Shown: positions 34,534 through 44,503, numbered from the stretch's first letter. The stretch: DNA of 64,000 nucleotides from Clostridium sp. 'deep sea' (GCF_014931565.1 NZ_CP063353.1:2666001-2730000), one strand, 5' to 3'. Translations and numbers: made by a program. The notes: a model not told the origin generated them from the sequence alone.

Positions 34534-36924
34534 TTATTTTCTTCTATGTTTTTTATTAATAATTTTAAGCAATATATCAACCACTACGGGGTCAAATTTG
34601 CTTCCTGCATCTCTTTCTAGTATAGATATGGCAGTTAGTATGGGTATGCTTTTTCTATATGGTCTATCGCTAGTCATGGCATCATAAGCGTCAGCTACCG
34701 CTAGTATTTTAGACTGAATAGGTATCTCGTTGTCTTTTATACCTTTGGGATAACCACTTCCATCTAGTCGCTCGTGATGAGCAAGTACAAAATCTGCAAT
34801 ATGGGACATGTTTTGTGAAGCATTTAATATTCTATAACCTATCTCTGGATGGCGTTTTATATCGTTCCATTCTTCTGGTGTTAAGGGTTCAATTTTATTT
34901 AAGATACTATCATTAATTGCTATTTTACCTATATCATGCATTAAACCTGCTAGGCTAAGTTCGTTGATCATTTTATCACTTAGTCCCATTTCTACTCCAA
35001 TTTCAGCACATAATTTACTTACCCTATTAGAGTGAGATTGTTCTCTGGGGTTTTTTTCATGTAGGGTAGTTAAAATCATGTTAATTGTATTAGCCTTACG
35101 ACTTTGGCGTTCTATGAGTTTATTTCTATACATCATATCTTCAGCTTTTATCATTATGGCGTTAATGTTTTGAGAGCTGTGAATTTTAGTTTCATGGCCC
35201 AGAGATATTGAGCATTCTGTACCAGATATATTAACCTGAGAACAATTATGTTTAATTTTTTCGCAAATGGCTTTTGCTTCTTTTGAATTAGTGTTATGCA
35301 GTAAAACAATAAACTCATCGCCACCCCAACGGGCAATTATATCTCCTTTGCGACAAGATTTTTCAATTGCTCTGGCCATTTGTTTTAGTAACTTATCTCC
35401 CTCAAGATGTCCAAAGGCATCATTTACTAACTTTAAACCATTAACATCACCAATAATAATTGTAATTGGTAGGTTTTCAATCTTATTAGTACGTCTTAGC
35501 TCTTCATCAAAAAATCTTCTATTATATAAATCTGTTAAGCTATCGTGGTAACCCATATAAGTTATTTTTTGCTGAGTACGTTTTTCTTCGGTAGCATCTC
35601 TAAACACCAAAACAGTACCTTTAATATCTCCTGTATCATCTTTAATGGGAGCAGCACTGTCTGCTATTGGTTTTTCAGTACCATCTTTACAGATTAGCAA
35701 GGTGTGGTTTGCTAATCCTACTACTTTACCTGTAGAGAGTACTTTTTCAACTGGATCCTCTACAGGATGCCTACTATACTCATTTATGATATTAAAAACC
35801 TTTTTAATAGGTAAACCTATAACTTCTTCTTCTTTCCAACCAGATATATCTTCACATACCCTATTTATCATGGTAATATTACCTGCTTTATCGGTAGTTA
35901 TTACACCATCACCAACAGATAGTAAAGTAACCTTATAACGCTCTTCACTTTCTGTGAGTTTTTTTAAGGCAATCATTTGCTCTGTTATGTCGTGAATAAT
36001 AGCATAAATTAGTCGTTGATTTTTAATAACAATAGGGCAAGTGTAAACCTCTACATCCCTAATCTCTCGAGATGCTAAGCGATGTTTAAAGTGAAATCTT
36101 AGTAGTTGGGGGCCTTTTACATCAATATGACTTTTTATTACTAGGTCTGAATTAACATCTATGTCATAAATAGTCATGCTTTTTAATTCTGCTTCATTCC
36201 AGCCATAGTATTTACAAGCTGCTGGATTCGCATCATTTATTACACCATCTATAGGATTTATTAGTAAAACAATAGCATGATTTTTTTCAAATAAACTTCT
36301 ATACCTATTTTCACTCTCTGCTAAGCTAATATAAGTGAGTAATTGATTGTGTTGGTTAAGCATTAGCTGACCTAACAGGATTATTGCAGTTGGGAAAATT
36401 GTAAATACAGGTAAAAAAAGATTTTTAAATAACATAAGCTTTGCATCTTGAGGAATAAGAAAGGTGGTTAGGATATGAGTTAAACTAACACCTAAACCCA
36501 AGATCAACAACTCTTTAATACCATTTTTTTTATGGGCTAATATTTTAGGGAAGTAGTACTTATGAAATAGTAGACCTAAAGCTCCAGAGAAAAATATTGA
36601 TAAAACACCTGGCAACGCTCCTATTCCACCTATGTATAGTCGATACGCCGAAGCAATAAAGGCACATACTGCAGTTGGTATAAAACCTAAAAACATACCT
36701 GTAATTGAGAGTAATACCTCTCGTGTATCAAACTGAATTCCAGGAGCAAACTGAAAGGGATTAGACAGTATAGCAATAGCTACTATCCCTAATAAAAAAC
36801 CCATAATAGCTTTACGTATTTTTATATATTTAACTGTATTAAGTGGCATAATTGAATACAGCACACTTAAAGCAAGCAATAACATTGTATTAGATAATAA
36901 ACCCTTTAATAGTTCGCTATTCAT
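34534..36924 (-). CDS. 5TM receptor - PAS - PAS - GGDEF - HD-GYP signalling protein
   Basis: A 796-residue membrane receptor. An N-terminal 5TMR-LYT-type sensor (five or six hydrophobic segments, 1-195) is followed by two PAS domains (about 205-315 and 325-440), a GGDEF domain with an intact RWGGDEF signature near 530 and an HD-GYP domain with HDIGK near 662 and HHERLDGSGYP near 718. It therefore has both diguanylate cyclase and cyclic-di-GMP phosphodiesterase signatures. The 5TMR-LYT domain resembles sensors that respond to wall or lytic signals. It is monocistronic with its own terminator. Which activity dominates cannot be told. Confidence 0.9.
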   Translation of the reverse strand: MNSELLKGLLSNTMLLLALSVLYSIMPLNTVKYIKIRKAIMGFLLGIVAIAILSNPFQFAPGIQFDTREVLLSITGMFLGFIPTAVCAFIASAYRLYIGGIGALPGVLSIFFSGALGLLFHKYYFPKILAHKKNGIKELLILGLGVSLTHILTTFLIPQDAKLMLFKNLFLPVFTIFPTAIILLGQLMLNQHNQLLTYISLAESENRYRSLFEKNHAIVLLINPIDGVINDANPAACKYYGWNEAELKSMTIYDIDVNSDLVIKSHIDVKGPQLLRFHFKHRLASREIRDVEVYTCPIVIKNQRLIYAIIHDITEQMIALKKLTESEERYKVTLLSVGDGVITTDKAGNITMINRVCEDISGWKEEEVIGLPIKKVFNIINEYSRHPVEDPVEKVLSTGKVVGLANHTLLICKDGTEKPIADSAAPIKDDTGDIKGTVLVFRDATEEKRTQQKITYMGYHDSLTDLYNRRFFDEELRRTNKIENLPITIIIGDVNGLKLVNDAFGHLEGDKLLKQMARAIEKSCRKGDIIARWGGDEFIVLLHNTNSKEAKAICEKIKHNCSQVNISGTECSISLGHETKIHSSQNINAIMIKAEDMMYRNKLIERQSRKANTINMILTTLHEKNPREQSHSNRVSKLCAEIGVEMGLSDKMINELSLAGLMHDIGKIAINDSILNKIEPLTPEEWNDIKRHPEIGYRILNASQNMSHIADFVLAHHERLDGSGYPKGIKDNEIPIQSKILAVADAYDAMTSDRPYRKSIPILTAISILERDAGSKFDPVVVDILLKIINKKHRRK

Positions 36925-37192
36925 AGTAATAGTTCACCTCATACAGTATTTTACAATAAAATAATTTTACCCTTATGCTCGACACAATTCAACATTAAAC
37001 GCTAAGAAAAATTAAATTAAAATTTAAAATTAATAATATTAGGTCAAGGTTGATATTTTTTGTTACATTTATGGTAAATTTTAATATATTTTTATGTAGT
37101 ATAAAGGTTATTATTACTTATAATTTTAGGATTGAATTTATATGGGTGAGACTCAAAATTTATAGAACGGTTAATAGATATAATAACTAGAT
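36925..37192. other. AT-rich gap upstream of the GGDEF gene
   Basis: About 270 bp containing the leader of the reverse-strand GGDEF/HD-GYP gene. I see no ORF, RNA gene or clear promoter. Confidence 0.4.
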
Positions 37193-37193
37193 A

Positions 37194-37229
37194 AGGGGCT
37201 ATTGCAAATTTTATTTATGCAAAGCCCCT
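37194..37229 (-). terminator. Hairpin after glyS
   Basis: AGGGGCT (37194-37200) pairs with AGCCCCT (37223-37229), and TTGCA pairs with TGCAA inside it. T-richness on the reverse side is weak (TATC); on the forward side it is CTTAATTTATT. Confidence 0.55.
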
Positions 37230-37235
37230 CTTAAT

Positions 37236-39308
37236 TTATTCTACTACAACTTTTGTAAAATCAGCTAATCTATTTGCCATAGTTACTATCTGCTGTAACA
37301 AGGCTAATCTATTATTTTTAATCTGATTATTTTTATCCATGACCATTACGTTATCGAAAAACTCATTAATCTCTTGCTCTAAATCTGCAAATAGTGTTAA
37401 AGCAGTAGTATAGTCTTTATCCTCTACAGCTTTATCATAATTGTTTTGTAATGATATAAACTTATCATATAGCTTTGTTTCGTACTCACTAATAAATTTA
37501 CTAGGGTCAAGCTTTTGTTTACTGGCCTTTTGAGATAAGTTATTGGCCCGTTTAAAGGCTGTTATTAGTGAGCTAAATTCTTTACTTTTTTTGATTTTAC
37601 TTAAAGCAGATACTTTGCAGTAGCTACCATAAATATCATCAATCTCAGCTGTTAATACACTATCAACTACATCGTAACTAAAGCCCATAGTAGTTTGTAG
37701 TAAATGTCTTAACCTAGCTACAAATAAATCGTTAACATCTTCATAAATACAGTCGCTAATTTTATTTAAATGCTGTAAACTCTCTACCACTGCCTTCACA
37801 AGAGCCTTTAAGGATAATGATATTTTGTTATCAATAACAATTCTACAAATTCCAGCAGCTTGTCTTCTTAATCCATAGGGGTCTTGAGAACCACTGGCTT
37901 TAAGTCCCACAGCTAAACAGCCAACTATGGTGTCTATTTTATCAGCAATAGCCACCACTATACCTTGAGTTGTTTCTGGTAAATCGTCATCAGCACCCTG
38001 TGGCAAATAATGCTCTCTAATTGCTTTAGCTACATTAACTGGGTAGCCTTCATGCTTGGCATACTTTTCACCCATAATGCCTTGTAGCTCAGGAAACTCA
38101 TATACCATGTTGGTTGCTAAATCAGCTTTACACAACTTTGCAGCGGCTATAGTTTGTTTGGCTTCCTGTTCATTGAGCTTAAGCGCTTCAGTAATAAATT
38201 GACTTAAAGCAATAATACGTAAGCTTTTTTCATAAATAGTACCTAATTGCTCTTGAAAAACTACTGTTTTGAGTTTGTTCATGTAAAACTCTAAACTATT
38301 TTTCTTATCTTCTTCAAAGAAAAAACGAGCATCTGCTAAGCGAGCAGCCAATACCTTTTCATTACCAGAGATAACTGTTTGAATATGTTCAATTACTCCA
38401 TTTCGTACACCAACAAAGTAATCTGCTAAGCTATTATCGCTGTACCGTACGGGAAAGTACCTTTGGTGCTCACGCATAGGTGTAATAATAGCCTCTTCTG
38501 GCATTTTTAAATACTCATTATTAAAGCTACCTAAAAATGCTGTTGGGTATTCAACTAAACAGGTTATTTCGGTTAATAAGTCTTCATCGACTAACACCTT
38601 AACACCTTTATTGTTTTCTATTTCTTTAATTTGATTTAAAATTAAATCTTTTCTTTCATTCATATCAGCAATTACATAGTTATCTTTGAGTATGTTTAGG
38701 TAATTACTGGCATTATCAATTTTAATTGAACCTTTTCCTAAAAAGCGATGACTACGTGAATAAAATCCTGATTTAACATTGGCATATTCAATTTGAACTA
38801 ATTCATCATCTATTAAAGCAACTAACCATCTTATAGGGCGAGCAAATTTTATGCTATTGCTACCCCAACGCATAGGCTTAGGAAAGTTTAATTTTGAGAT
38901 TAAAGTAACTAATAGTTGTGGTATAATTTCTTTTGCAGGTTTACCCTGTGTTTTTTTAATGGCGTAAATATACTCTTGACCTTTTAGCTCTTTTTTGATT
39001 AAGTTTTGAGGATCTAATTTAAGCTTTTTAGCAAACCCCAAACCAGCTTTAGTTAAGTTTCCGTCATCATCATAGGCGATTCGAGCTGGTGGACCTTTTA
39101 TCTCTTCAGTTAAATTAGGTTGATTAACTGATAACTCATTAACCATTAAAGTTAATCGTCTGGGTGTAGCGTAGGTATTAATGTTTTTGTATGTTAACCG
39201 AGCCTCAGTTAACATTTTTGCAGCGTTATTTTTAAGCTGTTGTAGTGCAGGAGGAATAAACGCTGCTGGGATCTCTTCTGTACCAATTTCTAATAGTAGT
39301 TTTGTCAT
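37236..39308 (-). CDS. glyS: Glycine--tRNA ligase beta subunit
   Basis: A 690-residue beta subunit of the bacterial alpha2beta2 glycyl-tRNA synthetase. It begins [14 protein letters not shown], the standard N-terminus, and contains the HD-like region and the C-terminal anticodon-binding domain (DALR-like, about 570-690). It shares one base with the upstream glyQ stop and start, so translation is coupled. The enzyme charges tRNA-Gly. No T-box leader precedes the pair. Confidence 0.96.
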   Translation of the reverse strand: MTKLLLEIGTEEIPAAFIPPALQQLKNNAAKMLTEARLTYKNINTYATPRRLTLMVNELSVNQPNLTEEIKGPPARIAYDDDGNLTKAGLGFAKKLKLDPQNLIKKELKGQEYIYAIKKTQGKPAKEIIPQLLVTLISKLNFPKPMRWGSNSIKFARPIRWLVALIDDELVQIEYANVKSGFYSRSHRFLGKGSIKIDNASNYLNILKDNYVIADMNERKDLILNQIKEIENNKGVKVLVDEDLLTEITCLVEYPTAFLGSFNNEYLKMPEEAIITPMREHQRYFPVRYSDNSLADYFVGVRNGVIEHIQTVISGNEKVLAARLADARFFFEEDKKNSLEFYMNKLKTVVFQEQLGTIYEKSLRIIALSQFITEALKLNEQEAKQTIAAAKLCKADLATNMVYEFPELQGIMGEKYAKHEGYPVNVAKAIREHYLPQGADDDLPETTQGIVVAIADKIDTIVGCLAVGLKASGSQDPYGLRRQAAGICRIVIDNKISLSLKALVKAVVESLQHLNKISDCIYEDVNDLFVARLRHLLQTTMGFSYDVVDSVLTAEIDDIYGSYCKVSALSKIKKSKEFSSLITAFKRANNLSQKASKQKLDPSKFISEYETKLYDKFISLQNNYDKAVEDKDYTTALTLFADLEQEINEFFDNVMVMDKNNQIKNNRLALLQQIVTMANRLADFTKVVVE

Positions 39309-40225
39309 TATTCTTCCTCCTTGTTATAAAAATTCAACCAATACTGGCGTTGTGCTTCATCTTTAATTAACGGAAAACCAAGATTTCGGCGTGATTCAAA
39401 ATACTGTTCAGCGCACGAACGTGCTAGGTTTCTTATTCTACCAATATAGGCTGTTCTTTCGGTTACACTTATTGCCCCCCGAGCATCTAATAGGTTAAAG
39501 GTGTGAGAGCATTTTAAGGCTTGGTCATAAGCAGGCAGTACTAGCTGATGGCCTACTAAATTAATAGCCTCTTGTTCGTGTAAATCAAACATTTTAAACA
39601 GGATATCTGTATTAGCATAGGTAAAATTATAGTGTGAAAACTCTACCTCATTTTGTTTATAAATATCTCCATATGTTAGGCCGTTGACCCATTCAAGATC
39701 TAAAATACTGTCTACATTTTGAATATAGGTACATAAACGCTCTAATCCATAAGTAATTTCACCACTAACAGGTGTACAGTCTAGTCCGCCACATTGTTGA
39801 AAATAAGTAAATTGAGTAATCTCCATACCATCTAACCATACTTCCCAACCAAGTCCCCATGCACCTAGCGTAGGTGACTCCCAGTTGTCTTCCACAAAAC
39901 GAATATCGTGTTTAGTGGGGTCAATACCAATTGCTTTTAAGCTATCTAAATAAATTTCTTGAATATTATCAGGTGATGGTTTTAAAATAACTTGATATTG
40001 ATAATAATGTTGTACTCGGTTAGGATTTTCACCATATCTACCATCAGTGGGTCGTCTGCAAGGCTCTATGTAGGCAGCTTTATAAGGCTCTGGACCCAAA
40101 GCACGTAAAAACGTAGTAGGGTTCATTGTTCCAGCACCTTTTTCTATGTCATAAGGTTGGTGTATTATACAACCTTGTTCTCCCCAAAATTTATTTAGGG
40201 TTAATACCAACTCTTGAAAATTCAT
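39308..40225 (-). CDS. glyQ: Glycine--tRNA ligase alpha subunit
   Basis: A 305-residue alpha subunit carrying the class II catalytic core (FWGEQGCII near 14, motif 2 around [14 protein letters not shown] near 57, and ITYGLERL near 163). It is slightly longer than the E. coli subunit. It is first of the two-gene reverse-strand operon, with a promoter at 40348-40376 and GGAGT before the ATG. A glycine-fermenting cell needs to balance free glycine against this enzyme, yet no riboswitch or T-box is seen here. Confidence 0.96.
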   Translation of the reverse strand: MNFQELVLTLNKFWGEQGCIIHQPYDIEKGAGTMNPTTFLRALGPEPYKAAYIEPCRRPTDGRYGENPNRVQHYYQYQVILKPSPDNIQEIYLDSLKAIGIDPTKHDIRFVEDNWESPTLGAWGLGWEVWLDGMEITQFTYFQQCGGLDCTPVSGEITYGLERLCTYIQNVDSILDLEWVNGLTYGDIYKQNEVEFSHYNFTYANTDILFKMFDLHEQEAINLVGHQLVLPAYDQALKCSHTFNLLDARGAISVTERTAYIGRIRNLARSCAEQYFESRRNLGFPLIKDEAQRQYWLNFYNKEEE

Positions 40226-40347
40226 AGTTATTACTCCTTTATATTACTATCGTAGCTTATAAGGCAGTGATTAAAATAGTAGGACTTCTTATAAAGTATT
40301 ATTTCCATAAAAGCATGGTAAATAAACGATAATATTTTCTTCACTTA

Positions 40348-40376
40348 AAGGTAACAAAGCCTAACCACAGTGTCAA
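40348..40376 (-). promoter_or_regulatory. Promoter of glyQS
   Basis: On the reverse strand TTGACA (40376-40371), 17-bp spacer, TACCTT (40353-40348). It leaves a leader of about 115 nt. Confidence 0.5.
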
Positions 40377-40462
40377 GTTTTTATTAAAATAGTAGCTAAT
40401 AATCTAAATCAAACGATTAGCTAAAGCCAATGGTAACCTAATTAATTCACAATAAATAAAAA

Positions 40463-40487
40463 AAGCAATTGCTTTTAACAATTGCTT
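40463..40487 (-). terminator. Terminator of the CPBP gene
   Basis: On the reverse strand AAGCAATTG-TTAAAAG-CAATTGCTT followed by TTTTTATT. Confidence 0.8.
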
Positions 40488-40494
40488 AAAAAAT

Positions 40495-41229
40495 TTAGTT
40501 TGCATATGTTGCTATCAGCATCATGAGCATAGCAAAGGTATTATTAAATATATGAGCAACCATGGCACCATAAATAGATTTAGTTTTATTATAAGCAATA
40601 CCAAAACACATACCTAGTGTAAATAAGCTAGGAAGCTGGTACCAGTCGAAATGAATTATAGCAAAAATAAGACTGGCAATAACTAGACCTTTAATTGGGG
40701 TAGTATTATGTTGAATAGTGCGCTGTAAAACCCCTCTAAATATAATCTCTTCAAATACTGGTATAATAAAAGAGGCAAAAGCCATGGTCATAATTAATTG
40801 CATGCCACTAAGGTTTTTAAGAACTTGGGTTATGTTTTGCTCAGTTGGTGTTATACCAACTAAATCGTAAATAAAGCTCATTGTTACTCCAATAATTAAG
40901 TTTAAAACGATGCCAATTGCGCCCCATTTTAACCCAGTTAAAATTACCCTTTGAGATTTTTTAAATAGATCATAAATAGTCTCTCTAAAACCGTATACTA
41001 TGGCTATCGAAGCCATGTAGCCAAGATTAGAGGCAAGTGATAAAATAATAGTACCAATAGAAGATTGCATAAAGGCTTGGGTATCCGAACCTTTAATTAT
41101 GCCAATAGCAAAGCCTGTCAGTATTTCAAATATGAGAGCTAAACCAATAACAACTATTAGATTTTTATATGACAGTGACATTTTATTATTATTTTGTTCG
41201 GGTGGAAAATCATAATTATTTTCAATCAT
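40495..41229 (-). CDS. CPBP family intramembrane glutamic endopeptidase
   Basis: A 244-residue polytopic membrane protease (about seven to eight transmembrane segments). The CPBP/Abi motifs are clear: EEIIFRG near 161 (catalytic Glu pair and Arg), HFDWYQ near 194 and HIFNN near 230. Family members process membrane proteins, handle bacteriocin immunity or cleave CAAX-like substrates. A paralogue lies at the window end (63363 onward), with matching HFDxYQ and LxFxMCF stretches. It is a monocistronic reverse-strand gene. Confidence 0.88.
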   Translation of the reverse strand: MIENNYDFPPEQNNNKMSLSYKNLIVVIGLALIFEILTGFAIGIIKGSDTQAFMQSSIGTIILSLASNLGYMASIAIVYGFRETIYDLFKKSQRVILTGLKWGAIGIVLNLIIGVTMSFIYDLVGITPTEQNITQVLKNLSGMQLIMTMAFASFIIPVFEEIIFRGVLQRTIQHNTTPIKGLVIASLIFAIIHFDWYQLPSLFTLGMCFGIAYNKTKSIYGAMVAHIFNNTFAMLMMLIATYAN

Positions 41230-41302
41230 ATTAGTTTCTCCTATAATGTTTATGATAATATCATAACAATTAATTTTATTAACAGCAAGGAAGGTTAAAG
41301 AA

Positions 41303-41833
41303 ATGCCAAATACATGTTATGGAATAATTGCTTTATTTAACAAAGAAGCTAATGATAAATTTAGTAAACTAAAAACAGCATTAAAAGAAAATGATATTCA
41401 AAGATTAGATTTACCGCCTCATATTACTTTGGCTATTTATGAAAATATTGATTTAGAGCCATTAAAAGAATGGTTTATAGAATGTTCTCAAAATGAAAAA
41501 GTACTACCCATATATTTTAATCATTTAGGTTTGTTTGGTTTAAATGTTTTATTCTTAGCTCCTAAAGCAAACGAAAAGCTCTTAAATTTGCATAAAAAGG
41601 TTCATGAAAAGTTCGATAATAAATATGGTGAGTTAGGTTATCATTATAGCTTACACTCTGGTGAATATGTGCCCCATGCTTCGTTAGTGGTTAGTGAAAA
41701 AGACAAAGTCTTAAAGGCTGTTGAAGTTATTTCTGAGAACTTTACAGCTTTTAACGCTGAAATAGTAGAGTTATGTTTGTGTACTTTTTATCCTATGAAA
41801 GTAATAGAGACAATTTCGTTAAAAAGAAACTAG
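41303..41833 (+). CDS. 2'-5' RNA ligase / 2H phosphoesterase family protein
   Basis: A 176-residue 2H-phosphoesterase-like protein. The two HxT/S motifs are HITLAIY (near 33) and HASLVVS (near 124), the catalytic His pair of the LigT/CPDase fold. Bacterial members hydrolyse cyclic phosphodiesters or act on RNA ends; the nearby RtcB also works on cyclic phosphate RNA, but the two genes are 38 kb apart. The ATG has AAGGAAGG upstream. Substrate unknown. Confidence 0.8.
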   Translation: MPNTCYGIIALFNKEANDKFSKLKTALKENDIQRLDLPPHITLAIYENIDLEPLKEWFIECSQNEKVLPIYFNHLGLFGLNVLFLAPKANEKLLNLHKKVHEKFDNKYGELGYHYSLHSGEYVPHASLVVSEKDKVLKAVEVISENFTAFNAEIVELCLCTFYPMKVIETISLKRN

Positions 41834-41864
41834 AGTATTAATTAAATAAAAGACTGCTAATTAG

Positions 41865-43484
41865 TTAAGTATTCTTAAGTAATTCTATTATGTCATGATA
41901 ATTATTTTCGATAGCAATATCTAAGGCTGTTTTGCCTTGATTGTTTTGGATATTTATATCAGCACCATAATCTATTAGAACTTTAACGAAGTCTAATTTA
42001 TTATTTTGTACGGAGAAAAGGATAGGTATAAATAAATCATTCTTTACATCTGGATTAGCACCAATAGCTAATAAGTACTTTGTTGCTTCTAGGGAGTTGC
42101 CAGCTATAGCGTAATTTAAACATCTATCATAATTAGCACCTTTGCCTATTAAATATTCCATTAGTTTTAAATTGCTGTTATAGGTTGCAATTTCTAAGGA
42201 AGTGGAATAAGGTCCAAAGTTAAATTCAGCCTGACATTCTATATTCGCACCATTATTTAGTAGTAAATCAATTATTTCATAGTTTTCATTATCACAAGCT
42301 ATTATAAAAGCCTCTCTGGGATAACCCGCATCAGCACTTGCTCCATGCTTTATAAGGTATTTAACTAAGGCTATGTCATTACCAGCTACAGCATTGGCAA
42401 TAGCAAAGCTAGGGTTAGCACCCTTTACTAATAAATAATCAATAATTTTTAAGTTTCCTTTGTTTATTACAATTGAAAGTGCTGTAATAAGATTATATTC
42501 ACTATGTACATTAGGGTCAGCACCATGTTCAATAAGTAGTTTTATTAAATTAAATTCATTATGACTAGCAACAATTAATAGAGGGTAGTTATCAAACTTA
42601 ATGTTTAAGTTGGGGTCAAATCCTTCTTTTAAATAAATCTCTATAGCATCATAGTTACCATCTTCTAAGCTAGCTATATAGCCTTTACTGTTGTTCTGAT
42701 ATCCAAGCTTAAATAACTGCTTGTGAAAAAAGCCATTATTAGCTATATTGTTTAGGTTTGCACCATACTCTGCTAATAGTGTAAAGATTTCAAAATCACC
42801 AATATCAATAGCGAGCTGTAGTGGTAAAACTTCTTTGCAACAATTTGGGTCAGCTCCATTTTTTAAAAGAGTTTCTATAACATTTAAATTTTCAGTAGTG
42901 ATTGCTATAGCTAAAGCTTTAATTTTATTAATATCAGTTTCGTATTGTGTTAGTAAATTTATCATGTCTATATCTTCATTTTCAATAGCTAACTGAATAG
43001 GCATAGGCGAGTTAGCTATGTTGGGGTTAGCCCCCTGTTTCAATAAAAACTCGGCTGTAGAAATACTTCTGGACTCTACTGCAACTAATAGGGGAATAGG
43101 ATTATTGCTTAATTTTGCTCCATTTTTTAGTAATAAATCAATAGTAATTGTGTTATTTCTTTTGCAGGCTATTACTAACGGACTATCTGCAGAGTTTACA
43201 TTAGCTCCACTATCTATTAACATTTGCATTATTTCAGGATTTTGTACACTAGTTGCATAATACAAAGGGCTTTTATCATGATTGCTTAACTTATTAACAT
43301 CAGCTCCTAGTTCAACAAAAATAGAGACTACTTTTTTATTACCCATTTTAATACTATTTATAAAGTCTTCATGGGTGAATTGGTAACCATTATTCTTTAG
43401 TTGAGATTTTTGAACTAGTTCACATCCTGTCAATAGAATGAAAAATGCCAACATAATAAGTAAATATTTACATAATGATTTCAT
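41865..43484 (-). CDS. Ankyrin-repeat lipoprotein
   Basis: A 539-residue lipoprotein: hydrophobic signal followed by the lipobox LLTGC (Cys near 21). From residue about 36 to the end it is a long row of ankyrin repeats (repeated patterns such as LLKNGADPN and LIEHGADPN, about 30-33 residues apart), roughly 15 units. It is therefore an extracytoplasmic protein-binding solenoid anchored to the membrane. The partner is unknown; ankyrin lipoproteins are rare in Clostridia outside a few genera. The last repeat ends almost at the C-terminus, so no extra domain follows. Confidence 0.88.
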   Translation of the reverse strand: MKSLCKYLLIMLAFFILLTGCELVQKSQLKNNGYQFTHEDFINSIKMGNKKVVSIFVELGADVNKLSNHDKSPLYYATSVQNPEIMQMLIDSGANVNSADSPLVIACKRNNTITIDLLLKNGAKLSNNPIPLLVAVESRSISTAEFLLKQGANPNIANSPMPIQLAIENEDIDMINLLTQYETDINKIKALAIAITTENLNVIETLLKNGADPNCCKEVLPLQLAIDIGDFEIFTLLAEYGANLNNIANNGFFHKQLFKLGYQNNSKGYIASLEDGNYDAIEIYLKEGFDPNLNIKFDNYPLLIVASHNEFNLIKLLIEHGADPNVHSEYNLITALSIVINKGNLKIIDYLLVKGANPSFAIANAVAGNDIALVKYLIKHGASADAGYPREAFIIACDNENYEIIDLLLNNGANIECQAEFNFGPYSTSLEIATYNSNLKLMEYLIGKGANYDRCLNYAIAGNSLEATKYLLAIGANPDVKNDLFIPILFSVQNNKLDFVKVLIDYGADINIQNNQGKTALDIAIENNYHDIIELLKNT

Positions 43485-43780
43485 AATTACTCCTTTTACC
43501 TCAATAATCTTGAGTGAAAATAATGGAATTTATTATTTATTATAGCATGTTGTAAGGGTGATTATATTGTAACTTGTTAACCTTATTCATTTTTAACACT
43601 TATAGGAATTAAAAATGTACAGTTTATAAAATAGCTTTTATCATAACTCTTGATTTTAAATAACTAGATGATAAAATAACGTTGTCATTAATCTAATTAT
43701 TGCAATAACTTAGTAATGATATTTTGATTTAAACTAAAGGTGAGTTATAATATATAAAACGTTTTTTATGAGGTGGTTAT

Positions 43781-44071
43781 ATGGCCCGTTTGTTAGAGCA
43801 TCCTAAATTTGTACCATGTCCTGCATGTGGTAATACTGTTAATGTTAGTACCGTTGAGGTTAGCATTAAGGCTGGTAAAGGTACAATTGTAATACAAGAT
43901 GTACCCCAATACGAGTGTGAATGTGGTAGTTTATTTGTACCACAAGAAACTGAAAATATAATAGCTTCGCTTCAGCAGGACAAAAGCTTACAGGCTAAAG
44001 GTAAAGTGAAAATTAGGTATTCAGATTTACGTAAAAAGGGTATTAATTCTATTAAAAAAAGATTAAGCTAA
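43781..44071 (+). CDS. YgiT-type zinc-finger protein
   Basis: A 96-residue protein with four cysteines spaced as C13-PA-C16 and C46-E-C48, the zinc-binding pattern of the YgiT/MqsA N-terminal domain. Unlike MqsA it has no helix-turn-helix; the C-terminal third is basic. YgiT-type proteins usually pair with MqsR-like toxins, but no toxin gene is adjacent. The ATG follows GAGGTGG. A terminator directly follows the stop. Confidence 0.7.
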   Translation: MARLLEHPKFVPCPACGNTVNVSTVEVSIKAGKGTIVIQDVPQYECECGSLFVPQETENIIASLQQDKSLQAKGKVKIRYSDLRKKGINSIKKRLS

Positions 44072-44093
44072 GCATTCTTCGGAATGCTTTTTT
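44071..44093 (+). terminator. Terminator after the zinc-finger gene
   Basis: AGCATTC-TTCG-GAATGCT followed by TTTTTAAATT, overlapping the last base of the stop codon. Confidence 0.85.
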
Positions 44094-44222
44094 AAATTAA
44101 TATTAATCTAAATTAAATTACAATTAAGGGTCATTATGGGTAGTTTGTTTAAATTAATTTTTAACGTAATAGTCATATGGTAATAAGGTGGTTAGATAGC
44201 AAAAATTTATTTTATTGCTTTG

Positions 44223-44250
44223 TTGACAATTGAATTTATTTTGCTATAAT
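44223..44250 (+). promoter_or_regulatory. Promoter of the tRNA-Sec gene
   Basis: TTGACA (44223-44228) and TATAAT (44245-44250) are consensus hexamers with a 16-bp spacer, 28 bp before the tRNA. Confidence 0.75.
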
Positions 44251-44277
44251 AAGATTCTAAATGTAACAGCCCAATAT

Positions 44278-44374
44278 GGGAGTAGATAGGTGCTGGTGTG
44301 CCTACTGGACTTCAAATCCAGCTTCGGGTGTTAAGAGCATCCGGGGTGGGTTCGATTCCCACATACTCCCGCCA
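44278..44374 (+). tRNA. selC: tRNA-Sec (UCA anticodon)
   Basis: A 97-nt tRNA with acceptor GGGAGTA / TACTCCC, discriminator G and encoded CCA. The anticodon stem-loop CTGGA-CTTCAAA-TCCAG gives anticodon TCA. The long variable arm (CGGGTG...CATCCG) and T arm (GTGGG-TTCGATT-CCCAC) mark it as selenocysteine tRNA. It reads UGA in the selD, grdA and grdB genes of this window with the help of SelB and SelA, which are not in the window. Own promoter and terminator are present. Confidence 0.93.
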
Positions 44375-44380
44375 TAAAAA

Positions 44381-44408
44381 AACTCAGCCGAAAGGCTGAG
44401 TTTTTTTT
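44381..44408 (+). terminator. Terminator of selC
   Basis: AACTCAGCC-GAAA-GGCTGAGTT followed by TTTTTT; a textbook intrinsic terminator. Confidence 0.9.
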
Positions 44409-44412
44409 ATAA

Positions 44413-44503
44413 AGTTTGCCAAATCAAACTTTACTTCACCGACAAAGTCACTTCATATTGCAAAGCAATACTTCATGTTACGAAGTAACACTTCATTATT
44501 TTA
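44413..44503. repeat. Hairpin array with constant ACTTCAT linkers
   Basis: After the selC terminator come AAAGTTTG-CCAAAT-CAAACTTT, then a weaker GAC-AAA-GTC, ATTGC-AAA-GCAAT and GTTAC-GAA-GTAAC. Each hairpin is followed by the heptamer ACTTCAC, ACTTCAT, ACTTCAT and ACTTCAT. The hairpins differ in sequence; the linker is constant. Confidence 0.8.

Noticed and set aside
40226-40494. T-box leader before glyQS
   Set aside because: No T-box sequence (GGGTGGTACCGCG-like) or specifier loop is visible on the reverse strand.
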